Assembly (NCBI GenBank): GCA_916048095.2 | Contig: OU696580.1 | Coordinates: 5,846,608 to 5,910,607 of the forward strand | Length of the DNA stretch: 64,000 nt | DNA from: Sacculina carcini | Lineage: Eukaryota; Arthropoda; Thecostraca; Sacculinidae | Direction: 5' to 3' | Shown here: piece after piece, positions 27,050-38,369 of the stretch | Layout of the letters: each line of letters begins with the position of its first letter | How positions within the stretch are numbered: the stretch's first letter is position 1 | Notes under the pieces: model-generated | The model's database searches: none | What the model was told of the DNA's origin: nothing | What the model saw: only the letters and a program-made list of their open reading frames with translations | Program-made: the position numbers and the translations under genes

Positions 27050-28960
27050 CTATCGCCTGCTGGTCTTGCCTATTCCTCGCTTGCCAGTCAGCAAATGTTT
27101 GGGCTTCAGGTCGGGGATGCTGCGATCTGCCTCGCCCTTTCTCGACTGTTTGGCCAGCTTCCACTGAGCGTTGTGACCGATCTTGCGCAACTTGTCCAGC
27201 ATCTGCTTGCTGCTGACGCCCATCTCATCGCGAGGAGTGCGCGAAGAGGAACGCACGCGACCCTCGGAGTCGGTGCGAGACTTCTTGACGACACGGCGTG
27301 ATTTGGACCGTGACCGCTGAACGGCCGCCTGTTCGACGAAGTGTGTGCCCTTCACATCGCTCATGTCGACCCCGAGTGACTGCATCTCTTCACGCAGCGC
27401 ACTGACACTGCGCTTCCTCTTGGAGCCGGCACTGGAGCGCGGCATAGTCGCTGTCGTTTTGTTTTTGCGTTGTCGACTGTCGACCTTCATGATTTTCTTC
27501 TTGCGTCGAATCTTGGTGGCCAGCCGGTGAATCTCCTCGTAGTCTGACTCCAGCTGGTCGTCGCTCTCATAAACTCCGGCCCTCTCTCTCAAGTCCTCCT
27601 CTCCCTCCAACTGATCCAGTTTCTCCATTATATCGGGATCAAGGAAGTCGGCCACGTTGTGACCCTGCCACACCTCGGGAATCTTGTCGTAGCGGATCTG
27701 CTCGGGAATGTCGTAGTTCTTCTTCAGATCCAGCGTGTACTCATCGTCCATCTCCAGTTCGATTTCACGCTCGGTTTTGCGGCCGAGCTTAGCCACAGCC
27801 AGACCTTGTCGCTTGCGCAACACTGTCTCGGGAATGAAGGCCGGTCGATGAATTCCCTCGCGTGCCACTGGCTGAGCCAGGTGCAGTCTGTTCAGCACAC
27901 TGTCCACCTTCTTGGTCTTGAGCTTGATGTCGACCCGGTAGGCCAGCAGACGCTCGCACGCCTCCTTCTTCGCCTCGATCACACCTTGCTCCGACACAGT
28001 CGACATGCTCATCACGGGTACTTGATCGCTAGCCAGCTCATCTATCAGTTGCCGCTTGTGCGCCGGCAGATCTTGCAGTGTGACTATATCGCACTTGTTG
28101 CACACCACCATCAACGGCTTGCCGCCAAACAGCGGTCGAATGTTCTCGAACAAACTCACCTGCTCCTCAATCGTGTGTCCACACTGCTCCGACGGGTCCA
28201 TCACGTAGAGCACGGCGGCGCGCAGATGCGCCAGCGCTGTGATCGCCTGCATCTCGATGGTGTTGCGGTTCTCGAGCGGATGATCGAGAATGCCCGGCGT
28301 GTCCAGCACTTGCCAGCGCAGATACTTGTAGTCCATGTGGCCGACAAACAGCGACTTGGTGGTGAACGCGTACGGCTGCACTTCCACATCGGCGCGCGTG
28401 ATTTTGTTGATAAAACTCGACTTGCCGACGTTGGGGAAGCCGCAGATGAGCACGGTGCGCGTGTTGGGGTCGATCGACGGCAGGCGCGACAAATGCTGCC
28501 GCACCTGCTCCAAGTACTGCAGCGACTGATTCTGCCGCTTCATAATGGTGGCCATGCGACCGAGCGCGGCTCGTTTCAGCTGTTTGCAGCGGTACAGCGA
28601 GTCGCCGTACTTCATCAGACGCACGTAGTCTCGCGACACGTTGTCTATCATGTGCATGGCCATGTTGATTTGACCCAGCGCCAGCTTGTAGTGGTCCTTG
28701 TCGTACAGAACGTTCATCAGGTCGGCGTAGAACGGGTGAATGTCCTCCAGCTTGGGAAAGTCGCTGAGAATCTGTTGCAGTTTGTCGTGAAAGCTCTGCT
28801 GAGTGAAGCGGATTTTTCGCATGTAAAACTGTCTGATTCTGGATATCTTGTAGCCTTTGTGCACGACAGTCGGTGTTTTGCGCTGCGTTTTCGACAAAAT
28901 AATGTTGACGAAATCCTTAGACGACGGCACGACGACAATCTTTTTGAAATTATACGACAT
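27050..28960 (-). CDS. GTPBP4: Nucleolar GTP-binding protein 1 (NOG1/GTPBP4), intronless
   Basis: A single uninterrupted frame of 636 residues, close to the 634 of human GTPBP4. Begins [17 protein letters not shown], a family signature. G1 is GFPNVGKSS (about residues 174-182), G3 DTPG (about 220-223) and G4 NKCD. The N-terminal helical bundle and the basic C-terminal tail with KRKR and RRK clusters are present. NOG1 is an OBG-family GTPase that joins pre-60S particles in the nucleolus and works in their maturation and export. It is convergent with KAT5 and head-to-head with RPS3. High GC at third positions leaves a long antisense open frame, which is an artefact. Confidence 0.97.
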   Translation of the reverse strand: MSYNFKKIVVVPSSKDFVNIILSKTQRKTPTVVHKGYKISRIRQFYMRKIRFTQQSFHDKLQQILSDFPKLEDIHPFYADLMNVLYDKDHYKLALGQINMAMHMIDNVSRDYVRLMKYGDSLYRCKQLKRAALGRMATIMKRQNQSLQYLEQVRQHLSRLPSIDPNTRTVLICGFPNVGKSSFINKITRADVEVQPYAFTTKSLFVGHMDYKYLRWQVLDTPGILDHPLENRNTIEMQAITALAHLRAAVLYVMDPSEQCGHTIEEQVSLFENIRPLFGGKPLMVVCNKCDIVTLQDLPAHKRQLIDELASDQVPVMSMSTVSEQGVIEAKKEACERLLAYRVDIKLKTKKVDSVLNRLHLAQPVAREGIHRPAFIPETVLRKRQGLAVAKLGRKTEREIELEMDDEYTLDLKKNYDIPEQIRYDKIPEVWQGHNVADFLDPDIMEKLDQLEGEEDLRERAGVYESDDQLESDYEEIHRLATKIRRKKKIMKVDSRQRKNKTTATMPRSSAGSKRKRSVSALREEMQSLGVDMSDVKGTHFVEQAAVQRSRSKSRRVVKKSRTDSEGRVRSSSRTPRDEMGVSSKQMLDKLRKIGHNAQWKLAKQSRKGEADRSIPDLKPKHLLTGKRGIGKTSRR

Positions 28961-29736
28961 TTTGACGATTTAGAATTGAAACAGAAAAACACCTGCAAAC
29001 AAAACAGATATCGGATAAACCGAGAAGTTAGCGTCTAATTCACTGAGATACCGGAAAGCCTAAATCGACAGACAGGCAGAAACCACTGAAAATTAGTTAT
29101 AGTTTAGATTAGATCTGAATAATTTAGGTTATCAGCAAACTACACTGCTACCCATAACGAGAAGCAAGTTCATATATTCTGAATGTCGATTATTCTAACC
29201 AAAGCACAAAATAGAATAGACTTGGCCAGTAAGCACCAACAAATCACCACAAGTCATGGAACAAAACTTTAATGAATTTTCCAATCAACTTATAGAACTT
29301 GGAATTAGCATTATTGTGCATTTGTTCAGTTAAAAACCCTGCTAACGTCCAACAACGCTTTAAAAACAGCACCAAGCATCCACGCTGCCCTGCGTCTCAT
29401 TAGTATTTCACGGTTCAAATACGACTAAATACCGACGTTTTTACTGTGTCACTTTGTTATACAAATTTACTATATTCTCACCTATATCGGTCTCTACTGG
29501 CATTAAATTGGCAGACATATCGATGCAGTTTAAGTAAAAATTGTTGTGCAATGTAATTTTTATGAATGCTCATCGAAATTCTCCTGTAGATTTAAAATTC
29601 AATTTTTTCATTTGTTTTCCACTGTATAGTTAAAGAGTAGAAAAAAATTGTATTTGTATTTTATGAGTATTAATAGTTTCGTTTGCTGCATTTTGATGCG
29701 CGGCTGGCCTCGTTTCCCTTTCTCGTTGGCGCAAAC
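28961..29736. promoter_or_regulatory. Divergent promoter region of NOG1 and RPS3
   Basis: 776 bp separate the two start codons. Just before the RPS3 ATG lies a pyrimidine-rich stretch (CCTCGTTTCCCTTTCTCG, about 29708-29725) suitable as a TOP-type transcription start, as expected for a ribosomal protein gene. No core-promoter element can be assigned on the NOG1 side. Confidence 0.5.
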
Positions 29737-32203
29737 ATGTCTTCGGGGATTTCATATAAGAAAAAGGTATACTTATTTCAATTAATATGATCATCAGCTA
29801 AATTTATGCCGTTTCATGTCGCTTTTGTTTTTTGAAGGCTGATTCGCTATGAAGTGGTAGTTCATGTCCTGTTTGCTACGCTTTTCCAACAGTGAGGACA
29901 AGCTATTAGCCACGTGTTTTGTGATTTTACCTATTACGTGCTGCTGTACATCTCTGTTGGCTACTTCTCGAAAGCCGAGACGTGAACGAGTGTACGGGGA
30001 AAAATTGATTGTTTATAGCTGGACCAACCATGTAGTCCATGTGAGCAATGCCTGCTTAAGTGATTACAACAAAGCTCATATTTACGAGTACATATGAACA
30101 CGTGGAGGTGCATGGTATTGCGGTCGTGAAATTTATAGCATTCGCGCTCTTCGCGTTCCGCCTTGGTGATTAATGTTTAATAGTATCGGTATTTAATCAT
30201 GGTAATATAGCAGTCGTTGTGTGTTGGTGGCGACAGTTTGTGAGGAAAGGAGTGTTCAAGGCCGAGCTGAACGAGTTCCTCACTCGCGAGCTGGCTGAGG
30301 ATGGATACAGCGGCGTGGAAGTGCGGGAGACTCCCACCAAGAAGGAGATCATCATTCTGGCCACGCGCACTCAGAGCGTTCTAGGTGAACTTCACCACTC
30401 TCGGCCACTTTCTATCCTCTTCTCTTTCTTTCTGTCTCTTTTTCGCTTTTTTCATCTCTCTTTGTGTCATTTAATTTAATTTATATTCGATATAGCGGCC
30501 ATTTGACACGGGCGCGCATAATAGCAGTCAATGAGAAATTGTTGAATGGCAAGAATATACACTCAGATGAACGAATAACCATAATGGATAACAAATATAA
30601 GAATCTAAATATATTTACACAATTTTTATATATAAATAAAATACAAAATAAACTACTATAAAGAGAAACAAGAGTAATGTATTTTCTTGTTCATTTCACC
30701 GTTCGTTTTATCTATCACCCGACAACGAGACAGGGTATATAATATTAATTAACCAACAACGTATGACCAGGCGAGAAGGGGCGGCGTATTCGCGAGTTGA
30801 CCTCGCTGGTGCAGAAGCGGTTTGGTTTCGCCGACGGCACACTGGAGCTGTTTGCCGAGAAAGTGGCCACTCGAGGACTCTGTGCCATCGCTCAGGCCGA
30901 GTCGCTGCGCTACAAGCTCATTGGTGGTCTGGCCGTTCGTCGTGCCTGCTACGGCGTGTTGCGCTTCATCATGGAGTCGGGCGCCAAGGGTTGTGAGGTT
31001 AGGCATTCAACTAGTCTTGTTCACCTCCACAACACCACCTTCAAATCCTCCTCCATACCACCGACTCTACAGGACACCTTCACTTCCACCTTCAAATCCT
31101 CCTCCATACCTCCAACTCTACACCTCCATATGTTCACCACCTTCAAATCCTCCTCCATACCACCATCTCTACGCCACAACACCACCTTCAAATCCTCCTC
31201 CATACCACCACAATCAACTCTACACCTCTACATGTTCACCACCTTCAGTTCAGCTCCATATCGTCCACCTCAACACATTCATCTCCGTATTCTCACCACA
31301 TCCGCTACTGTGCAACGAGCATAAGCTTAGTACAATTCTCACTCGATGTTAAGTGTTGTTGTCACAGGCACACTGAACGTGTATGTGTGTGTGTGTGTCA
31401 GGTGGTTGTGTCGGGAAAGTTGCGTGGACAGCGCGCCAAATCAATGAAGTTCTCCGAGGGTCTGATGATCCACTCTGGCAACCCAGTCAATGATTATGTC
31501 AACAAGGCCTGTCGTCATGTTCTGCTGCGACAAGGTTGGTCACACTGTATGACATATGGCGCGCCCCACTGTGTGCCCATCCACAGTGGCGACTCCCGGT
31601 AGACTCAAGCGGAGGTGTTGATGAACGAAACCGGGCCAGGATTCGAACCTCTGACACGAGAGTTCAGCGCCTTATGTCAGTGTGTTTGTGTTAGCAGACT
31701 CAATATATTTCTCCGCGGAGCTTGAATGTTAGAGCCGCTGTTTTAGGAGGCTGGTTAGCTTCGTTTACTACTATTTTGTATTACATTATTACAATCAAGG
31801 AACAAGATGGAATGGAAAATGATCGAACGCCATTAATATCATGACTGCAGTCTCCATTAATCTTAATAATCAGCAGATATACTGAGAGAAGAGCACAATG
31901 TTTGAGAAATGAAACAGATTGAGAATGAATAGATATGAAGCTTGATCAAATATTGCTCATACAAATGCACAAAATATATACTCAATGGTGTTTTATTGCG
32001 ACGTTTTTGTAGGTGTGCTGGGAATCAAGGTGAAGATCATGTTGCCGTGGGATCAGACGGGAAAAATTGGGCCCAAGAAGGCTCTTCCTGATCACGTGAG
32101 TATCTCGGAGCCGAAGGATGAGGAGTTGCCGAAGGAGCCGTACTCTGAGAACAAGGACAAGCCGACGGATGTGCTGCCGCCTGTTTTACCGGCGCAAGTG
32201 TGA
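29737..32203 (+). CDS. RPS3: 40S ribosomal protein S3, complete, 5 exons
   Basis: Exons: 29737-29766, 30237-30384, 30771-30997, 31402-31534, 32013-32203, joining in phase to 242 residues (human 243). The first exon encodes only [10 protein letters not shown]. Exon 2 starts [20 protein letters not shown]. Exon 3 has the KH-domain core [10 protein letters not shown] and [20 protein letters not shown]. Exon 4 has [14 protein letters not shown], and exon 5 has [19 protein letters not shown]3 sits at the mRNA entry channel of the small subunit and also has DNA-repair roles in animals. Exon 4 has a (GT)n-CAG acceptor. A possible AATAAA lies at 32444-32449. Confidence 0.98.
31010..31330. repeat. Minisatellite in RPS3 intron 3
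   Basis: About five imperfect units of ACCTTCAAATCCTCCTCCAT followed by ACCACC-type and CTCTAC spacers. Non-coding, between exons 3 and 4. Confidence 0.8.
31550..31690 (-). mobile_element. tRNA-derived SINE, family 2, copy 2
   Basis: On minus, B box GGTTCGAATCCTGGCC followed by TTCATCAACACC, TTGAGTC and CACAGTGGGGCG blocks, in the same order as 11318-11465. It lies in RPS3 intron 4, just after the exon 4 donor. Confidence 0.6.
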
Positions 32204-33995
32204 CATTTGTATCGCTGCTGATAATACAATTTCATATCTAGACCGACTCTTGTTTCGCTCGATGTTTGTGGACAGTAGGGTGTTGCGTGTGTGATAGTAT
32301 AGGTGGTTATTTCATGAGACAGTCTGATTGGATTTGGTTGGAAATTTATTGGAATTGGGAGTTCCCCATCATTTTCCACTCGTTTCGCTACTGGGCCACA
32401 TACGAACTGGTACCAAAAATCCTGCAAAAACTAAATGGTAAATAATAAATGGTACTACATGGTATATGTATCTTCTGGATTTGTCTCTTGAATTCCTTGG
32501 CAGTCATGGATTCATGGTTGTAAACCACTGTTCTAGTGCTTTGCAGCCCGGGGCTACGTTGAACTGGGCCAGGGTCCTCTCACATTTTATTGTGAACTTT
32601 TAAACTATAAATTGGGTAGAGACGGAATATCGATCAAAAATGAAATATAAAGCGTAAACGCCATTAATGTTACGCTTCGTTAAGCATTCAGCGCTGAAAA
32701 TAATCATAAAAAGTTTCAGGACGTTTGTGACTGAGCTTCGCAAACTATCCTATGTCCTACTTCCGGTTGACATCAGATTCAAGTTTTATGTCGTAAAATA
32801 TCAGCGATACAGGGAATACATCTTATATATTGATTTAGGAAAATATGCATTCTAGTTACAGAAATAATATATATATGTTAAATTCAAGTGTATTAAATAA
32901 ATATATCGACGTCACATTTGTTTCATTTAATTCCTTATTAATTGCTGTATATATTTAGTTAAACGGATTTATTTATTTTTATACTGAGTAAATTTGTGCA
33001 TAAATTATTCAAGAATGGTTATCGGAGTAGAGATGGTTTTTGGTATTTTCTGAGACATTTATGAAGTGCTAGATTTCCACAGTTCTGCTGCCTGCTTTTC
33101 TAGGCTGCTCGGAAGTGTAGGTGTGGTGCATTTTCGCGTGACTGCTTGTGTAATTCATTATAACATGCCAGTTTTTAAGCCGGTTTCTTCAAATGAAGGT
33201 TTTGTGTAGTTATTGTTATTCACCACACACTGCATGGTGTTTACCTTCACCAAAGAGTTGCCGCTTTTGAATGTTCATGCGGTGAGCTGTAGCGTATAGT
33301 TTTCACATTTTCAATTCTTGTTTTCATGATAACTTAACATAATTTGTTACAGTTGTTTTAGGAAGGCGTGTTTTCCGGTGCACTTTCCGGTGTAATTTCC
33401 ATAATTACATAGGCTTGTTCAAAATAGATCAACTGCTTAAACCGATTATCCAAGTATATTTCCTGTAAGTTTCTATATATTCCAATATTACATATATTCA
33501 AGTGTAATGATGTTAAAATTTGCCGCTAAAATGACAGCTGATTATACTTGGATTATACTTGCTGTATTTTACGTGTCATTTGTTTGACAGTTATTTAGAC
33601 GCGCTACTCTCTGGCTACGTCGTGGTAGCGCCGTGTTTGTGCTCAAGTTTTGATCTTCTGACTGCACACACACACACGCGCGCGCGCATTCGCTCGTGCG
33701 TCGTGTTCGTCGACTTTGGCTGTGATTACCCCCACCCCATCCCTCCTCACTACCCCACTGCACTCTTATAATACTTGTAGATACAAGCACAAGCATATAT
33801 AATATCCTATTTACACGTCTGTTAGTGATGCGGCTCTAGGCCAATGCTAAGCAATGTTGGTGAATTTTTGTCGCTGACTTCACGCCTTGATCGCCCGTTA
33901 TTGTTGCCTCTGACACACGTCTAGGCGTAGTGTCTATCAGTTATCAGTTGAGCTAGGTGTGGCAGCCGCCTCCCTGCTGCTGTGGACGTTCAGTT
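32204..33995. other. Intergenic region between RPS3 and the TRIM-NHL gene
   Basis: AT-rich, no conserved coding segment. Presumably contains the RPS3 3' UTR and, near the right end, the promoter and 5' UTR of the TRIM-NHL gene. A short (CA)n(CG)n patch lies at about 33665-33687. Confidence 0.5.
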
Positions 33996-36900
33996 ATGAC
34001 CGACTTCCTCGATCTGGACGCCACTCTGGTTGGTGAGGATCAGTGTTTGGAACCGCCGGATCGTTCTACTGTCAATGGTGACTTGCCATCACCTCAACCT
34101 CCACCAGTACACCACTCATCATCTCAATCACCTCCGTCACTCGAGCCTGTTCGTGATGATCATCAGTGTCGTGCCGCATCAATGACTAGCGGAGGTGTTG
34201 ATGCCGCTACGCTGACGTGCGGTTTGTGTTCACGATTGTTGCAACGTCCACGTGTGCTCAGTTGCCTGCACACATTTTGTGAGCAGTGTTTGCAGCGCAG
34301 TTACGAGGAGAGCGAGGATGAGAGCGGTCAGTTGAGTTGTATCACATGTAGCACCACCACGAGACTAGATGAGAGAGGCGCCGCTGCTCTGCCCTACGAC
34401 TGGCTGGCTCAAAGTCAGGTGGATATGCAGCGAGTACATCTCACGGCCAACGCTTCTACTGCCAGTACGACTGTGGTGCCTTGTGATGGCTGTCATGCAC
34501 TACAAGCGCTAGCTCGCTGTGTCAACTGTGCTCTCTTTGTGTGCGCCTCGTGTCAAGCCGTTCACCAGGTGCGTCTCTCTCAGTGCTTGTGTTTGTATAT
34601 TTCTGAGTGCTTGTGTTTGTATATTTCTGAGTGTTTGTGTGTGTCTGTCTCTGAGTGTTTGTCTCTCAGTGCTTGTGTTTGTCTCTGAGTGTTTGTATTT
34701 GTGTGTTTGTGTTTGTCTCTGAGTGTTTGTCTCTCAGTGCTTGTGTTTGTCTCTGAGTGCTTGTGTTTGTCTCTGAGTGTTTGTGTTTGTCTCTGAGTGT
34801 TTGTGTCTGTGTCTGAGTGTTTGTGTTTGTGTCTGAGTGTTTGTGTTTGTCTCTCAGTGCTTGTGTCTGTGTCTGAGTGTTTGTGTTTGTGTCTGAGTGT
34901 TTGTGTTTGTCTCTCAGTGCTTGTGTCTGTGTCTGAGTGTTTGTGTTTGTGTCTGAGTGTTTGTGTTTGTCTCTCAGTGCTTGTGTTTGTCTCTGAGTGT
35001 TTGTGTTTGTGTCTCAGTGCTTGTGTGTTTGTGTTTGTGTCTGTCTCTGAGTGTTTGTGTGTGAGTGAGTGTTTGTGCTTGTGTTTCTCTGAGTGTTTGT
35101 GTCTGTGTGTGTGTGTGTGTGTGAGTTTGTGTGTTTGTGTGTCTCTGAATGTTTGAGTTTGTGTTTCTCTGAGTTTTTGTGTTTGTGTTTCTCTGAGTGT
35201 TTGAGTTTGTGTTTCTCTGAGTTTTTGTGTTTGTGTTTCTCTGAGTGTTTGTGTTTGTGTTTCTCTGAGTGTTTGTGTTTGTGTTTCTCTGAGTGTTTGT
35301 GTTTGTGTCTGTTTCTGAGTGTTTGTGTTTGTGTCTGTTTCTGAGTGTTTGTGTTTGTGTTTCTCTGAGTGTTTGTGTTTCTCTGAGTGTTTGTGTTTCT
35401 CTGAGTGTTTGTGTTTCTCTGAGTGTTTGTGTTTGTGTTTCTCTGAGTGTTTGTGTTTGTGTTTCTCTGAATCAATCAATCAATCAATCAATGCTTTATT
35501 GCAATCGCTGGGCACGCGCTTTTCATTGCAATATATACATAAATTATACTAACATACATATATATAAATACACACATACATACATGTATGAACATACACA
35601 CAAATACATACATACACATACACAAACATGACAGCATTTATCGTTCAAATATATATTACAGAATTTTGGCCGCTTCATAGTTTATACGTTTGCGAGCTGC
35701 TTCCGTGGATATTTTCGGCAGTTCAAGCGGTCTTGTTCGTCTCAGGTTGATGTTGTGTTCACGTGCTGGTTCAAATGTCTCGTACAAGGCAGTGGGTTTT
35801 TGGGTCGTCTTTATCGTTCGAATAAGTCGTTTTCTATTGTCGTTGATGAGTGCGTCCACTGTAGGTAGGCCGAGCTGTCTACAAGTTTCGGAAATGTGGT
35901 CGTATTTTCGTTTTTTCGTGAGGACTCGTGCGCAGAAATTGATAATTTTTTGGATTCGCTGTTTTTGGATAACTCCGGTAGCACCATAAACAGATATGCA
36001 GTGTGCCAATACAGAAAAAATAAACGCTTTGATGATAGGCCTATGTGTGTGTTCGGGTAACGATGTCATAGCTTGGTTTAAACATAAAAGAATTCCAGTA
36101 GATTTTTGTGTAACATAGGTGATGTGTTTGGTAAATTGTAGGTGTTTGTCCAAATGCACGCCTAGAACTTTTACGGCCTCGCTTTCCTTTATAATGCTGT
36201 CTTGAAATGTGATCTCAATTTTCGGGAACGTCTTGAGTAAGTATTTTGTGCCAAATATTATAAATTGTGTTTTTGTTGTGTTCACCTTCATTTTGTTTGC
36301 GGAGTAATAATCGCTGAGTTCTTTGAGTCGCAGTTCCAGGTTGTGCACGCACATGGCGAGGTCTTGTCTTGCAGTGGTCGTCATGATACTAGTATCATCC
36401 GTAAACTGTACTACGCGTAACTCATAGTGTTCGTGTTTTCTTGTAAAATGCGCCGATAAATCATTCGAGAATATCAGAAACAGCACACAGCTCAGACTGC
36501 CACCTTGGAAAATCGAGAGGTTCTCAACTGTCGAAACGGTGTCGGAAAGATCATATGCATGATGATGCTGGACACGTACTTGTTGAGTGTGACCGTGTGT
36601 TTGTGTCTGTTTCTGAGTGTTTGTGTTTGTGTTTCTCTGAGTGTTTGTGTGTCTCTGAGTGTTTGTGTTTGTGTTTCTCTGAGTGTTTGTGTTTGTGTGT
36701 GTCTGAGTGTTTGTGTTTGTGCGTGTCTGAGTGTTTGTGTTTGTGCGTGTCTGTGTGTTTGTGTGTGTCTGTGTGTTTGTGTTTGTCTCTGAGTGTTTTT
36801 GTTTTTGTGTCTGTCTCTTAGTGTTTGTGTTTCTCTGAGTGTTTGTGTTTGTGTTTCTCTGAGTGTTTGTGTTTGTGCGTGTCTGAGTGTTTGTGTTTGT

Positions 36901-38338
36901 GTGCGTGTCTGAGTGTTTGTGTTTGTGTGCGTGTCTGAGTGTTTGTGTTTGTGTGTCTCTCTGAGTGTTTGTGTTTGTGCGTGTCTGAGTGTTTGTGTTT
37001 GTGTGTGTGTCTGTGTTTTTGTTTGTCTCTTAGTGTTTGTGTTTGTGTGTATCTGAGTGTTTTTGTGTGTTTTTCCTGTATAAATGTGTGTTTGTCTGGC
37101 TGTGTATGTGTGTGTGTCTCTATGTGTATGTTTATGCAGCATTCTAGATACCCACAAGTGTAGGGCGCTGTACAAATATCTACTTAATGCAATGTGTGTG
37201 TGTGTGTGTTTGTGTTTGTGTAGGCCAAGTTTGTGAATCACAGAGTCATGTCATTTGCCGAGTTGTGTGGTGAAAGTGATATTAATGTGGTGCCAGTGCA
37301 TCGTGTGGTCACTTGTGCACATCATGCCGACACGCCAGTCTCTCACTATTGTCACAGCTGCACGGTGAGTCGGCCAGCAATTCATTAATCAACTAATCGG
37401 GAAGACTCTTTGTGGACTCCGTGGTGTAGTGGTAGCACACCCGCCTCACAAGCGGGAGGTCCCTGGTTCGAATCCCGGCGGAGCAGAATTTCATTGGGCG
37501 AAATCCAAACAGTCCCTGTCCACCCAGCAGTAAATGATGGTACCAGATGTCAGTCATGAGTTGTGCCATGCATTCTGGGAGTTGGTCCTCTCTAATACGT
37601 CTTACGTCCTTGTGGCGTCATAGCGTGGAGAGGGTCGGTTCTGTGGTGGCAGCGAGCTGCACGGGACACACCTGTGTATGTTCATAAGCTTCGACTTCTT
37701 CCCATGTAGCAGCTGTCACTTAGGCATTTAACCTATTTAAACATGCTGTATTTGGGACGGCAGCATTGCCACCTGTTATATACCAGTGTTATGATGGAGA
37801 CAACGCATGCTGTATGTGTACATATATACTTTATCAGCGTCCTATCGAACTACTTAGCTTAAAATACATATCAACTCTTAATGTTAAGTTTCAGTTATGA
37901 AAATCAGTTGAATTCGATTAACAAGGTGAATTTGGAAGAGCTAGAACGCTATAAAAATTGCGTAACTGGCAATGAAATAAGCTGAATCAGAGGAATCAGA
38001 ACTTGCTGACTGCCACAATTATTATTGTTGTTGTTGTTGTTGTTGTTGTTTGGCAGAGGCCGGTGTGTGAGCAGTGTGTGGCGGTCAGTGGCGGGGAACA
38101 CGCGGGCTGCGACCACAACACCAGTCGTATCAGTGATATTGAACAACACGAGTGGACCGACCTGCTGCATCTGGTGGACAACGCCAAGACTCAGGTACAC
38201 TGCTCTCAACCTCGCTGTCTGTCTGTCTTTGTGTGCTTACTGATCGTGTGTTTGTGTGTGTGGTTAATATCTTAATATCTTATAAATAAATATCTTAGAT
38301 ATATATATATATCTTAATGTAATGTAATGTAATGTTAC

Positions 38339-38369
<31 letters not shown>

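Noticed and set aside
27659-29038. 459-codon open frame on plus opposite NOG1
   Set aside because: It mirrors the codon-biased NOG1 gene, is His/Leu/Val-rich, and resembles no protein family. The minus frame has all NOG1 motifs.
29767-32012. Intronic snoRNA in RPS3
   Set aside because: Vertebrate RPS3 introns host a C/D snoRNA, but no C box, D box and terminal stem combination could be found here. The best hit is part of a SINE.
37417-37490. Candidate functional tRNA-Val gene
   Set aside because: The tRNA-like head is followed by a body shared with three other copies and its T stem has a mismatch, so it is a SINE head.
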